Shown piece by piece: positions 52,408-61,258 of a DNA stretch of 64,000 nucleotides. The first letter of the stretch is position 1, and the number at the start of each line of letters is the position of its first letter. Under the pieces are notes generated by a model, which ran no database searches, was not told the origin of the DNA, and worked only from the letters and a program-made list of their open reading frames with translations. This DNA is from Arcicella rigui (GTDB lineage Bacteria > Bacteroidota > Bacteroidia > Cytophagales > Spirosomataceae): contig NZ_JAYFUM010000008.1 of NCBI RefSeq assembly GCF_034929435.1, positions 124,001 to 188,000 on the forward strand, read 5' to 3'. The position numbers and the translations under genes were made by a program.

Positions 52408-53316
52408 TCAATTATTCTTACTTGTCGTAATCAAAATTACAGCCGTTACAATGATTCCACCTGCCAAAAGCATCATTGGATGCAATTGCTCGCCTGCCAA
52501 TAACCAGCCCAAAAACATCGCTACCAAAGGATTGACATAAGTATAAGTAGCCACCAAAGTCGGTGAAGTTACTTTCGACAGCCAGTTAAAAACCAAGAAA
52601 GCTAAAATAGACCCAAAAACCACTAAAAAAGCAAAAGAAATATAGGCTTTTGGATGAATGTCTGAAAGTGATACTTGGTGAAATTCGCCAATGAAAAAAC
52701 TGATTAGCAAAGAGAAAAATCCACCCATGAACATTTGCGTTCCTGAAATTTGAGCCGCTTTGTACTCATGTAAGTTGGCTTTTTTGATAATAACAACCCC
52801 AATATTCCAAGCCAAAGTGGCAAAAAACAAACAACAAACGCCATAAATATAATAGCTTTCAGCACCTTTGAGAGCTAAACTTTTCAGACTCATTAAGATG
52901 CCAACGCCGATAATGCCCAAAACCGCTCCAAGGATAATTTTAGGCTTTGGTTTTTCATGATCCACCAGCCAAAGTAATGAAACCAACATCACGGGGCCTA
53001 AAGCAGAAAACAAGGCTGAATAACTTGAAGGCATCCATTTTGCGGCAATGGTAAACAAACCATTGCCAAAAGTAAGCATCAAAAAACCAGAGGATAAAGT
53101 AGTTTTTATCATTTTGGCATTGGGTTTTTGATACTTTTTTGTCAGTAATGAAAACACTAAAAGTACTGTCCCTGCCAGAAAATTTCTAAGACCAGAAGCC
53201 ATCATAGAAGGTACATTTTCTACGACAAAACGCAAAGCCAAGTACGTTGAACCCCAAACTATATAGAGCGTGATAAGTCCAGCCCAGATTTTTAATGATT
53301 GATTTTGTTGATTCAT
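52408..53316 (-). CDS. EamA-family (DMT) transporter
   Basis: 302 aa with ten hydrophobic segments arranged as two EamA repeats. WGSTYLALRFVVENVP in helix 1, SSYSALFSALGPVMLV and the final ALVAMFLGWLLAGEQLHP region are typical of RhaT/EamA drug/metabolite exporters. Substrate unknown. Confidence 0.9.
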   Translation of the reverse strand: MNQQNQSLKIWAGLITLYIVWGSTYLALRFVVENVPSMMASGLRNFLAGTVLLVFSLLTKKYQKPNAKMIKTTLSSGFLMLTFGNGLFTIAAKWMPSSYSALFSALGPVMLVSLLWLVDHEKPKPKIILGAVLGIIGVGILMSLKSLALKGAESYYIYGVCCLFFATLAWNIGVVIIKKANLHEYKAAQISGTQMFMGGFFSLLISFFIGEFHQVSLSDIHPKAYISFAFLVVFGSILAFLVFNWLSKVTSPTLVATYTYVNPLVAMFLGWLLAGEQLHPMMLLAGGIIVTAVILITTSKNN

Positions 53317-53576
53317 ACCTCAAATTTGAGATTTTTTCACGAAATTTAAGAAGGCTTATGTGGAAGTGTGGAATTATGAGTGTGGAGTTTTGAGTATAAA
53401 TATCTGACTAACAAGCGATTATTAAAATTGAAACTTTTATTAGAATTTTAAATTTTAATAAATTAATATTCAATATTTTGTACTCAACACTCCACACTGC
53501 TACGGCAGACCGTTCATAATTCCGCACTCTATACGGTCTTTTATATTTTCAACAAACAATTATTAATTCATCCAAC
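53317..53576. repeat. Spacer with two-armed word repeat
   Basis: GTGTGGAATTATGAGTGTGG (about 53365-53384) and inverted CAACACTCCACACTG with ATAATTCCGCACTC (53487-53527): again words in two inverted arms. Confidence 0.55.
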
Positions 53577-56003
53577 ATGAAAAAATTACCTTTATTAATC
53601 CTACTCTTTTTTTGCTTTCAAACCTTTGCCGACAAACTCCCAAGTATTACTGAAAAGACTGCTTCCTTCAAAAAATACGAAGGTTTTATGAATTATTGGT
53701 GGGATGAAGACAATGGAAAAGTTTGGTTGGAAGTATCAAACCTAAACCAAGAATTTTTGTATATCACTTCTTTGCCTGCGGGTTTAGGCTCAAACGACAT
53801 CGGTCTCGACCGTGGTTTATTGGGCGATGAAAAAGTAGTATTTTTCAATAAAGTAGGTAGAAAAATTTTATTGATTCAACCCAATTTAAAATACCGTGCC
53901 ATTACAAACGATGCCAATGAAAAGCGTGCCGTGATGCAATCTTTCGCTCAATCGACCTTAGCAGGTTTTACCATTGAAGCCGAAGAAAACGGCAAGTACT
54001 TGGTAGAAATCACTGATTTATTAATGCAAGATGCCATGGGCGTTACCGACCGCATCAAAGGCATGGGCGAAGGTTCGTACTCTTTAGATAAATCTCGTTC
54101 AGCCATGTATTTTGAACGTACCAAAAATTTTCCTTTAAACTCAGAATTTGAAGTAAGCCTAACGTTTACAGGGGGAAGTGATGCAGGTAGATTTGTAAAA
54201 TCTGTTACGCCAAGTGCTGAGGCAATTACCTTGAGAATGCACCACAGTTTTGTACAATTACCCGATAATCAATTTGAAAAAAGAGAATTTGATCCACGTT
54301 CAAGTTTCAATGCGATTTCATATTTCGATTATTCAACACCAGTAAGCGAACCTGTTGAGAAGTATTATACAGTTAGACATCGTTTGAAGAAAAAAGACCC
54401 GAATGCCAAAGTTTCGGAAGCCGTAAAACCCATCATTTATTATTTAGATAATGGTACGCCAGAACCTATTCGTTCGGCATTGATGGAAGGAACTTCTTGG
54501 TGGAATCAGGCTTTTGAAGCGGCTGGTTATAAAAATGCTTTCCAAGTAAAATTATTACCCGACGATGCCGACCCAATGGACGTTCGTTACAATGTTATCA
54601 ACTGGGTGCATCGTTCTACTCGTGGTTGGTCCTATGGTGCTTCGGTGATAGACCCACGCACTGGCGAAATCTTGAAAGGTCATGTTACTTTGGGTTCTTT
54701 ACGTGTTCGTCAGGATTATCTGATTGCACAAGGTTTGCTTTCTCCTTTTGAAAGTGGCAAGAAATTAGACCCAGAAAAAGATCCAATGTTAAAAATGGCT
54801 TTGGCTCGTCTTAGACAATTAGCCGCTCACGAAGTTGGGCATACTTTGGGCATCATGCACAACTATTCGGCAAGTACAAATAACCGTGCTTCGGTGATGG
54901 ATTATCCGCATCCAAGAGTAAGTTTAAACGCAAAAGGTGAAATTGATTTATCGGATGCTTATGCTGTGGGTATTGGCGAATGGGACAAAGCTTCTATCGC
55001 TTTTGGCTACCAAGATTTCCCGAATGGAACAGATGAAAAAGCTGGTTTGAATAAAATTTTACAGGAAGCACGCAACAAAGGTTTATTGTTTTTGACCGAC
55101 CAAGATGCTCGTCCTGCGGGTTCAGCAAGTCCAAATGCTCATCTTTGGGATGAAGGCAAAGACCCAATCGAAAACCTAAACGCTTTGTTGAAAGTAAGAG
55201 AAAAAGCATTGGCAAACTTTGGCGAAAAAACCATTCGTGAAGGTGTACCAATGGCATTTTTAGAAGATGCTTTAGTGCCAGTGTATAATTTACATCGTTA
55301 CCAAATTGAAGCCGTAGCTAAAATTGTCGGAAGTGTTGATTATCGCTATGCAGTGCGTGGTGATGGACAAATTCCAACGATTTTAGTTTCTAAAGAAACA
55401 CAACAAAAAGCTTTAAAAGCGGCGATTCAATGTTTGAGTCCCGAGGTTTTAACGCTTCCAGAAAACATTATTAAATTAATTCCTCCTCGTCCTGCTGGTT
55501 ATAATGCTTCAAGAGAATTGTTTAAGAAAAGAACGGGGTTAGCTTTTGATGCACTTTCAGCAGCGGAATCGGCGGCAGATTTTCCTTTGCAATTTTTATT
55601 ACAACCAGAACGTGCTTCAAGAATGATAGAATATGCGGCTCGTGGCGAAGGTATTACTTTAGACGAACTCAATACGCAATTAATTGAAAATACTTGGAAA
55701 GCACCACGCAAAACAGGTTTAGCATTAGAAGTACAATACCAAACTGAACAAATTTTACTGACACATTTGTTGGCATTGAGCGTAAACGAAAAAGCGAATT
55801 ACCAAGTAAAAGCATTGATGGGCAAAAGTTTGAAAGAATTAAAAGCCTATATCGAAGAAACTAAGAAAAGCGTAAAAGATGCCAGCTATCAAGCACATTT
55901 GGATTATGCTTTAGAAAGAATGAAAAATCCTTCGGCAGCCAAAGTAACGGCTCATAAAGAATTGCCTCCGGGTGCTCCGATTGGTTGCGAAGATGAATTT
56001 TAG
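53577..56003 (+). CDS. Zinc-dependent metalloprotease (DUF5117/DUF4953 type)
   Basis: 808 aa with signal peptide (PLLILLFFCFQTFA). Zinc motif HEVGHTLGIMH (His418, Glu419, His422, His428) is the extended metzincin form. N-terminal DUF5117 region (about 20-200), central DUF4953 region, then C-terminal helices. Family is Bacteroidota-wide and periplasmic or secreted; substrate unknown. Followed by a perfect 40-bp palindrome. Confidence 0.9.
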   Translation: MKKLPLLILLFFCFQTFADKLPSITEKTASFKKYEGFMNYWWDEDNGKVWLEVSNLNQEFLYITSLPAGLGSNDIGLDRGLLGDEKVVFFNKVGRKILLIQPNLKYRAITNDANEKRAVMQSFAQSTLAGFTIEAEENGKYLVEITDLLMQDAMGVTDRIKGMGEGSYSLDKSRSAMYFERTKNFPLNSEFEVSLTFTGGSDAGRFVKSVTPSAEAITLRMHHSFVQLPDNQFEKREFDPRSSFNAISYFDYSTPVSEPVEKYYTVRHRLKKKDPNAKVSEAVKPIIYYLDNGTPEPIRSALMEGTSWWNQAFEAAGYKNAFQVKLLPDDADPMDVRYNVINWVHRSTRGWSYGASVIDPRTGEILKGHVTLGSLRVRQDYLIAQGLLSPFESGKKLDPEKDPMLKMALARLRQLAAHEVGHTLGIMHNYSASTNNRASVMDYPHPRVSLNAKGEIDLSDAYAVGIGEWDKASIAFGYQDFPNGTDEKAGLNKILQEARNKGLLFLTDQDARPAGSASPNAHLWDEGKDPIENLNALLKVREKALANFGEKTIREGVPMAFLEDALVPVYNLHRYQIEAVAKIVGSVDYRYAVRGDGQIPTILVSKETQQKALKAAIQCLSPEVLTLPENIIKLIPPRPAGYNASRELFKKRTGLAFDALSAAESAADFPLQFLLQPERASRMIEYAARGEGITLDELNTQLIENTWKAPRKTGLALEVQYQTEQILLTHLLALSVNEKANYQVKALMGKSLKELKAYIEETKKSVKDASYQAHLDYALERMKNPSAAKVTAHKELPPGAPIGCEDEF

Positions 56004-56014
56004 GTTGACTGATA

Positions 56015-56072
56015 TTTTAGCTTTGACAAATGTTAACATTTGTCAAAGCTAAAACAAAATTGTTTAAATTTG
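56015..56072 (+). promoter_or_regulatory. 40-bp perfect palindrome overlapping the Uma2 promoter
   Basis: 56015-56054 is a palindrome of two exact 20-base arms with no loop (TTTTAGCTTTGACAAATGTT and its reverse complement). TTTG (56039-56042) inside it and TAAATTTG (56065-56072) after 22 bp form the Uma2 promoter. No T-run follows the palindrome, so it is more likely an operator than a terminator. Confidence 0.6.
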
Positions 56073-56087
56073 ATAAAAAACAAGGCT

Positions 56088-56717
56088 ATGGTGATTGCTA
56101 AAAACTTGAAAGAAACCATTTTAACGGAGTTGAATACTCAGAAATTGGTACGTATTCCTGCCTCAGAGGAAGAATATTTCTCAGTGACAGAGGAATTGCC
56201 TTTTAAAATTGAATATCACGAAAACGAGATAATTACTATGGGATTAGCTTCTTATTGGCATGAAAAAATAACTGCTACTTTTATCGGATTACTTTTCCAA
56301 TTATTCAATTTACAAAAAGAGGATTTTGATATTCTGGGCAGTAATTCAGGTGTACAAATTCCCAAATTTGAAGGAGGTTATTATATGCCCGATGTAATGG
56401 TTGTAAAAGGAAATCCTGTTTTTAAAGAAAACTCTCGAACCATTATTACTAATCCCTACATTATCGTAGAAGTACTTTCACCAGCTAGCAAAGCCTTTGA
56501 TTTATCAGAAAAACTGTCGGAATACAAATTAATGAGTAGCCTTCAACAAGTGATTTACATTAATCCAGAAAAAGTAAGTGTTTCAACTTTTATCCGTTCC
56601 GAAAACCCCAACACATGGATTAATCAAGATTTTTATAGCCTTGAAGATGCCCTTCCTGTAGAAAACCACAGTATTTCTTTAGCGGATATTTATCATAAAA
56701 TTAAGTTTGAGGGATAA
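56088..56717 (+). CDS. Uma2-family (DUF820) putative nuclease
   Basis: 209 aa from ATG 56088. YYMPDVMVV (Asp) and YIIVEVLSPASKAFDLSEKLSEYK (Glu-x-Lys) are the PD-(D/E)xK active-site pattern of Uma2 proteins, present as small families in Bacteroidota and cyanobacteria. Function is unknown; some may be nucleases of mobile elements. The frame extends to 56040, but the promoter lies there. Confidence 0.85.
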   Translation: MVIAKNLKETILTELNTQKLVRIPASEEEYFSVTEELPFKIEYHENEIITMGLASYWHEKITATFIGLLFQLFNLQKEDFDILGSNSGVQIPKFEGGYYMPDVMVVKGNPVFKENSRTIITNPYIIVEVLSPASKAFDLSEKLSEYKLMSSLQQVIYINPEKVSVSTFIRSENPNTWINQDFYSLEDALPVENHSISLADIYHKIKFEG

Positions 56718-56734
56718 ACACTATCAGTATTTCA

Positions 56735-56776
56735 CAACAAAGCCCAATTATTCTTTTGAATAATTGGGCTTTGTTG
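56735..56776. terminator. Terminator after Uma2
   Basis: CAACAAAGCCCAATTATTC (56735-56753) and its reverse complement (56758-56776) around a 4-nt loop, followed by a T-rich run. Confidence 0.88.
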
Positions 56777-56933
56777 TTTCTTTTAATTACCGTATAATAA
56801 GTTTTTTGTAAGAAACTAAGCTAAAAACTTGTGAAATAAACACTTATTTTTTAGGTTTGTTTAAGCCCAAAAACAATCATAACACCTTGATAATGTGCAT
56901 TAAATAGAGTTTTTACCTTTTAAATATACTATT

Positions 56934-57407
56934 ATGTCTATTCAAAACAGAATCTCGGCTGTCTTGCCTGAAGCAGACAAAACAGCTGCCCTCGCCTCAC
57001 TCGAAGAAGTGAAAACCCATTTACCTTTTTTGATTAGTACACCAACAGACCAAGGGCCTAAAAGGACTATGGGACCTGCCAGTGTGGAGTATGTTAGCCT
57101 TTGCTTAGAAGGAGCTAAAAAGTATCCTGATAAGTTGACAAGGGATTTTGATGCACCCGAATTTGAAAGGGACGTGAATTTGATTGGTCAGCTATGGAGT
57201 ATTCGCATAGCGGTGGCAGATTTGTTAGCAAGAATTGATGATACCATGAATGCAGCAAGTGCTGATGCCATGGTTAGTTCCGATAAAGTGTATGATTTAC
57301 TAAAAAGAGCCGCCAAAGAAGATGGGGCTATTCAAGAGCTTGTTTCAAGGATTGGACTAAGGTACAAAGCACAATCAAAGCCAAAGAAAAAGCCAAAAAC
57401 CGAGTAA
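56934..57407 (+). CDS. Conserved hypothetical protein
   Basis: 157 aa, soluble, helical, with no signal peptide. EADKTAALASLEEVKTHLP, RTMGPASVEYVSLCLEGAKK, and a C-terminal basic tail (KAQSKPKKKPKTE). I recognise no domain. The gene sits at the border of the repeat-rich island, and 57408 onward is repeat DNA. Confidence 0.7.
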   Translation: MSIQNRISAVLPEADKTAALASLEEVKTHLPFLISTPTDQGPKRTMGPASVEYVSLCLEGAKKYPDKLTRDFDAPEFERDVNLIGQLWSIRIAVADLLARIDDTMNAASADAMVSSDKVYDLLKRAAKEDGAIQELVSRIGLRYKAQSKPKKKPKTE

Positions 57408-57646
57408 CTCACGAAAGCTGAGTCTTAACTCACCGAAACTGTATCGTAACTCAGATTTTCTGTATGGCAATACAGATTTGGTGAGTAACAATACAGAAAA
57501 TCTGAGTACCAGCTCAAACAAACTGTATTGAAGCTCAGAAAATCTGAGTAAGTACTCCGAAATTCAGACTTGTTACTCAGCTAAACTGAGCTTCGATACG
57601 CAAATGTTGTATTGAAGCTCAGTTTTTGTGTATTATAAGATACTTG
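57408..57646. repeat. Repeat block related to the 42-bp tandem array
   Basis: A shuffled set of the same words as at 60.8-61.1 kb (GTAACTCA, CTGTATTGAAGCTCAG, AAAATCTGAGTA) in both orientations. CTGTATTGAAGCTCAG at 57523 recurs in the later array. Ends at an inverted REP-like hairpin. Confidence 0.7.
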
Positions 57647-57696
57647 CGAGCGAGACGCTTTTTTTTCTTTTGAGTTGTAGGTGAACCTACGACTAG
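57647..57696 (-). repeat. REP-like element, inverted copy
   Basis: Read on the minus strand: GTCGTAGGTTCACCTACAAC hairpin, AAAAGAAAAAAAAGCG and TCTCGCTCG. Same order as the direct copies at 59.9 kb. 57697-57794 is AT-rich with no gene. Confidence 0.65.
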
Positions 57697-57794
57697 TTTG
57701 AGAAATCTTTTAAAATAATTTTGTTTTGACAAGTTAAAAATAATCTCTCGCTCTAGTTATTGGTAATACTCTTTTGAGGTATGATAGTATCGTA

Positions 57795-59636
57795 CTAAAT
57801 AGGGAAATCTATCCAATACGCAGGTGTACCTACGTTAACAAAACGACCATCTACAGAGAAGGAAATATGCCGAATCTGCATAGACAAACTCCAGCTTTTT
57901 AATTCCTTCCCTGTTTGTACATCCCAGAGTTTAACAGTATTATCCCAATTTACACTCAGTACTTGTTTTCCATTGGGGCTAAAAGCAACATAGGTAATCC
58001 AACTACCTTGTACTGCAAAGGTTCTTATCTCCTTACCTGTTTGTACATCCCACAGTTTAAGTGTTTTATCTTGACTGCCACTCAGTATTTGTTTACCATC
58101 GTGGCTAAAAGCAACGGCACTAATTTGGCCCTTATGCCACCTCAAGGTTTTTATCAGATTACCTGTTTCTATATCCCAAAGTGTAAGCATACTACCAGCC
58201 GATCCTGACCCACCACTCAATCCTTGCTTGCCATCAGGACTAAAAGCAACAGGTGTCATCCAGTCATTTTGCTTGGTAAAGGTTCTTACCTCTTTCCCAG
58301 TTTGTATATCCCAAAGTTTAAGAGTAAAATCAGTACTACTACTTAGTCCATACTTGCCATCAGAGCTAAAAGCAACCGAATTTACACAATCTTTATGACC
58401 AATAAATGTCTTAATTTCTTTCCCTGTTTTTATATCCCAAAGTTTAAGGGTATTATCACAAGATCCACTCAGCGCTTGTCTGCCATCAGGACTAATACTC
58501 ACCGATTTTACATAAGCAGTATGTCCTGAAAAAGTCATTATTTCTTTCCATGTTTGTACGTCCCAGAGTTTAACGGTATTGTCATAACTTCCTGTCAACA
58601 GATACTTATCATCAGGGCTAAAACTCATGCATTCAACACCATCATTATGCCCTAGTGAAGTTCTTATCTCTTTACCTGTTTGTACATCCCACAGCTTCAT
58701 GATTTTATCATAGCCCCCACTCAACACTTGTTTGCCATCTGGACTAAAAACAACAGAGCTAACATCACTACTATGTCCTACAAAGGTTTTTATTGCTTTC
58801 CCTGTTTGTACATCCCAGAGTTTAACGGTATTATCACTACTGGCACTCAGGATATTTTTACCATTGGGACTAAAAGTAACAGAGAGGACTAAATCTCCAT
58901 GTTCTGTAAAGGTTCTTAATTCCTTCCCTGTTTGTATATCCCAGAGTTTAATAGTTTTATCATTACTACCACTCAGTATCTGCTTACCATCGGGGCTAAA
59001 AGTAACCGAGCCAACAAGATAACTATGCCCTGTAAAGGTCTTTATCTCTTTACCTGTTTGTACATCCCACAGTTTAATAGTATTGTCATTACAACCACTT
59101 AGTATCTGCTTCCCGTTGGGGCTAAAAGCGACTGATTGAATATGTTCACTATGCCCTAAAAAAGTTTTTATCGCTTTCCCTGTTTGTACGTCCCAGAGTT
59201 TAATAGTTTTATCATTACTACCACTCAATATCTGCTTACCATTGGGGCTAAAGGCTCCAGAAGTTACCCAGTCAGTATGTCCAATGAAGGTTCTTATCAA
59301 TTTCCCTGATTGTATATCCCATAGTTTAAGGGTCTTATCCCCACCACAACTCAGTACTTGCTTTCCATTTGGACTAAAACCTACCCAACATAGCCTCCAT
59401 CCAGTATGTCCGATGAAGGTTCTTATCTCTTTACCTGTTTGTACATCCCATAGTTTAACTAAATTATTCCAACTCCCACTTAGCATCTGTTTGCCATTGG
59501 GGCTAAAAGCAACAGAGCTAATTAAATCATTATGTAGCATCTGATTGGTAAATCTTCTGGCTCCTACAGGGTCTTGGGCATGGCTCAGAAAATGGCAACA
59601 GATGTAAAAGGATAATAATAGAATTCGTAGATTCAT
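57795..59636 (-). CDS. Secreted protein of 14 WD40 repeats
   Basis: 613 aa from ATG 59636 (the frame opens to 59747, but the last in-frame start gives the signal peptide MNLRILLLSFYICCHFLSHAQ). Thirteen clear WD40 blades ending LWD(I/V)QTGK and one degenerate last blade (about residues 50-613) make two seven-bladed propellers. Blades are very alike (SGSNDKTIKLWDVQTGK), suggesting recent unit duplication. A periplasmic or surface scaffold for protein contacts; no enzymatic motif. Lies inside the repeat-rich island. Confidence 0.9.
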   Translation of the reverse strand: MNLRILLLSFYICCHFLSHAQDPVGARRFTNQMLHNDLISSVAFSPNGKQMLSGSWNNLVKLWDVQTGKEIRTFIGHTGWRLCWVGFSPNGKQVLSCGGDKTLKLWDIQSGKLIRTFIGHTDWVTSGAFSPNGKQILSGSNDKTIKLWDVQTGKAIKTFLGHSEHIQSVAFSPNGKQILSGCNDNTIKLWDVQTGKEIKTFTGHSYLVGSVTFSPDGKQILSGSNDKTIKLWDIQTGKELRTFTEHGDLVLSVTFSPNGKNILSASSDNTVKLWDVQTGKAIKTFVGHSSDVSSVVFSPDGKQVLSGGYDKIMKLWDVQTGKEIRTSLGHNDGVECMSFSPDDKYLLTGSYDNTVKLWDVQTWKEIMTFSGHTAYVKSVSISPDGRQALSGSCDNTLKLWDIKTGKEIKTFIGHKDCVNSVAFSSDGKYGLSSSTDFTLKLWDIQTGKEVRTFTKQNDWMTPVAFSPDGKQGLSGGSGSAGSMLTLWDIETGNLIKTLRWHKGQISAVAFSHDGKQILSGSQDKTLKLWDVQTGKEIRTFAVQGSWITYVAFSPNGKQVLSVNWDNTVKLWDVQTGKELKSWSLSMQIRHISFSVDGRFVNVGTPAYWIDFPI

Positions 59637-59881
59637 AAACTTATTGTATAATATCATTTGAATTTTTAGGATTAATGAAATAGAATGATTCGACAATATA
59701 AGAAATAACTCAATTATAATCAATTTAATTGCAGCCTGCAAAGACAAAACAAGGAATGATAGAGAGAGTGTTTTCTATCACCCAATTCTGTGTTAATGAT
59801 TGCTGGAACTGGTCGTAGGTTTTTCCTGTCCCATCCTAAAAAAGCTTGACAGTATTAGCTAACCTTTAGCACAATGTCTCC
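59637..59881. other. Spacer with REP fragment
   Basis: Contains a truncated REP half (ACTGGTCGTAGGTT at 59808-59821) and no gene. Confidence 0.4.
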
Positions 59882-60005
59882 CACTGGTCGTAGGTTAAGC
59901 AAAGCGTTCCTACGACCCAAAAGAAAAAAGAGCGTCTCGCTCCCCCACTGGTCGTAGGTTAAGCGAAGCGTTCCTACGACCCAAAAGAAAAAGAGCGTCT
60001 CGCTC
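59882..60005 (+). repeat. Two tandem REP-like elements
   Basis: 59882-59942 and 59946-60005, nearly identical. Each has a hairpin GGTCGTAGGTTAAGC ... GCGTTCCTACGACC, a CCAAAAGAAAAA linker and a second hairpin GAGCGTCTCGCTC. Confidence 0.75.
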
Positions 60006-60038
60006 GCCCACCAAAAAACAGTTCAACTTTTTAATCCT

Positions 60039-60125
60039 ATGGCACGTAAATACAAATTCCATAATAACAGTAAGTTGTATTTTGTTACGTTCACTGTCGT
60101 AAATTGGATTGTATTAATACCATAA
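60039..60125 (+). pseudogene. Remnant of a REP-associated tyrosine transposase (RayT)
   Basis: ATG 60039 opens MARKYKFHNNSKLYFVTFTV then VNWI, which is the N-terminus of the Bacteroidota RayT/TnpA_REP (Y1 transposase) family, and stops after 28 codons. The HUH and tyrosine motifs are absent, so it is dead. 60126-60300 holds nothing else I can name. RayT genes mobilise or maintain REP elements, and REP-like copies flank this remnant. Confidence 0.75.
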
Positions 60126-60300
60126 TGCTTGAAAATATGTACCCTTGGGAACAGATAATTTAACACTAATAAGAGGTGATAAACTGAATTTATTGAATAA
60201 ATTGCGTTTGTAAAGCATTTTTTGTCACTTGTGTATAGGGAATCAATAAATGTAATTGTCTTACAAATGAAAATTCTATTACTTCAATCAAAATTCAATC

Positions 60301-60729
60301 ATGAAAAAAAAACTTACTCTATTCCTTTCTATGGGAGCCTGTGTTGTATTGCTTAATAGCTGTGGCGTAATGTTTGGGGGTAGTAAATACCAAGCACAAA
60401 TAGTGGCAAAAGACCATGCCAATGCTGAAATTTATGTAGATGGACAAAAATTAGGTAATGGTGAAGCCACAGGGCTTTTTCCAAGAAACAGACCTCTAAA
60501 CGTTGAATTGAAACAAGAAGGTTGTCCTCCTCAAACTCAAACATTTAATAATACCTTTAGAACTGGGAACTTTGTTCTAAGTCTAATTTCTTGGGGATTG
60601 GTGGGCGTTGCTGTTGACTTAGGTACGGGAGCGTCTTACAAACCTGACCATGTAAACAATCCTAATATAAAACGTTTGAGCGATAAAAACTACGTTTTTA
60701 CGGTAGATTATAGCGGATGTAAACAATAA
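60301..60729 (+). CDS. Lipoprotein with PEGA-like motif
   Basis: 142 aa. Lipoprotein signal ending LLNSC (Cys21), then AEIYVDGQKLGNGEA as a PEGA-like strand turn, two Cys (GCPP and SGCKQ at the end) and a hydrophobic middle (FVLSLISWGLVGVAVDLGTG). Function unknown. Has its own terminator. Confidence 0.75.
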   Translation: MKKKLTLFLSMGACVVLLNSCGVMFGGSKYQAQIVAKDHANAEIYVDGQKLGNGEATGLFPRNRPLNVELKQEGCPPQTQTFNNTFRTGNFVLSLISWGLVGVAVDLGTGASYKPDHVNNPNIKRLSDKNYVFTVDYSGCKQ

Positions 60730-60745
60730 GCTAATTGATAATAAA

Positions 60746-60785
60746 CAAAAACGCCCAATCTTTAGGTTAAAGATTGGGCGTTTTT
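60746..60785 (+). terminator. Terminator of the 60.3 kb lipoprotein
   Basis: AAAAACGCCCAATCTTT and its reverse complement around a 5-nt loop, then a T-run. Confidence 0.88.
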
Positions 60786-60800
60786 GTTTGGTTCACAACT

Positions 60801-60834
60801 AATCGTAGATTAAGCAAAGCATTTCTACGACCAG
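60801..60834 (+). repeat. Degenerate REP-like copy
   Basis: AATCGTAGATTAAGC ... GCATTTCTACGACC keeps the hairpin arms of the 59.9 kb copies with changes. Confidence 0.5.
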
Positions 60835-60840
60835 TTCGCT

Positions 60841-61125
60841 AAACCGTATTGAAGCTCAGAAAATCGGAGTAACAACTCACACAAACTGTATTGAAGCCCA
60901 GAAAATCTGAGTAACAACTCACCCAACCTGTATTGAAGCTCAAGAAATCGGAGTAACAGCCCGCCAAACCTGTATTGAAGCCCAGAAAATCGGAGTAATA
61001 GCTCGCCCAACCTGTATTTAAGCTCAGAAAATCGGAGTAATAGCTCCCCCAACCTGTATTGAAGCCCAGAAAATCGGAGTAACAGCTCGCCCAACCTGTA
61101 TTGAAGCTCAAGAAATCTGAGTACC
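60841..61125. repeat. 42-bp tandem array, seven units
   Basis: The phrase GTATT recurs at 60846, 60888, 60930, 60972, 61014, 61056 and 61098: exactly 42 bp each time. The unit is CTGTATTGAAGCTCAGAAAA plus TCGGAGTAACAACTCACCCAAC. CTCAGAAAATCTGAG within it is a near-palindrome. Frames stay open only because 42 is divisible by three. Confidence 0.9.
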
Positions 61126-61128
61126 CGC

Positions 61129-61179
61129 CACTGGTAGTAGGTTCTCCTACTACCCAAAAGAAAAAAGAGCGTCTCGCTC
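61129..61179 (+). repeat. REP-like copy with compensatory stem change
   Basis: GTAGTAGG-ttct-CCTACTAC replaces GTCGTAGG/CCTACGAC: both arms changed together. Then CCCAAAAGAAAAAA and GAGCGTCTCGCTC. Confidence 0.7.
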
Positions 61180-61197
61180 AAAGGCAGAAAATCAAAT

Positions 61198-61228
61198 TTT
61201 GAAATCAAGCCTTCTTTCGTTAAGTTTG
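61198..61228 (+). promoter_or_regulatory. Promoter of the APC permease
   Basis: TTTG (61198-61201), 19 bp, TAAGTTTG (61221-61228). Expected start about 25 bp before ATG 61259; the longer frame from 61199 is therefore not the gene start. Confidence 0.75.
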
Positions 61229-61258
61229 TTAATCAACCAAAAAACCAATCAATCCTTA

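Noticed and set aside
60841..61125. CRISPR array.
   Set aside because: Units are contiguous with no unique spacers and no cas genes are near.
60825..61208. Minus-strand frames coding 14-residue peptide repeats across the 42-bp array.
   Set aside because: Two frames are open merely because the unit is a multiple of three without stops; no start, signal or codon pattern supports translation.
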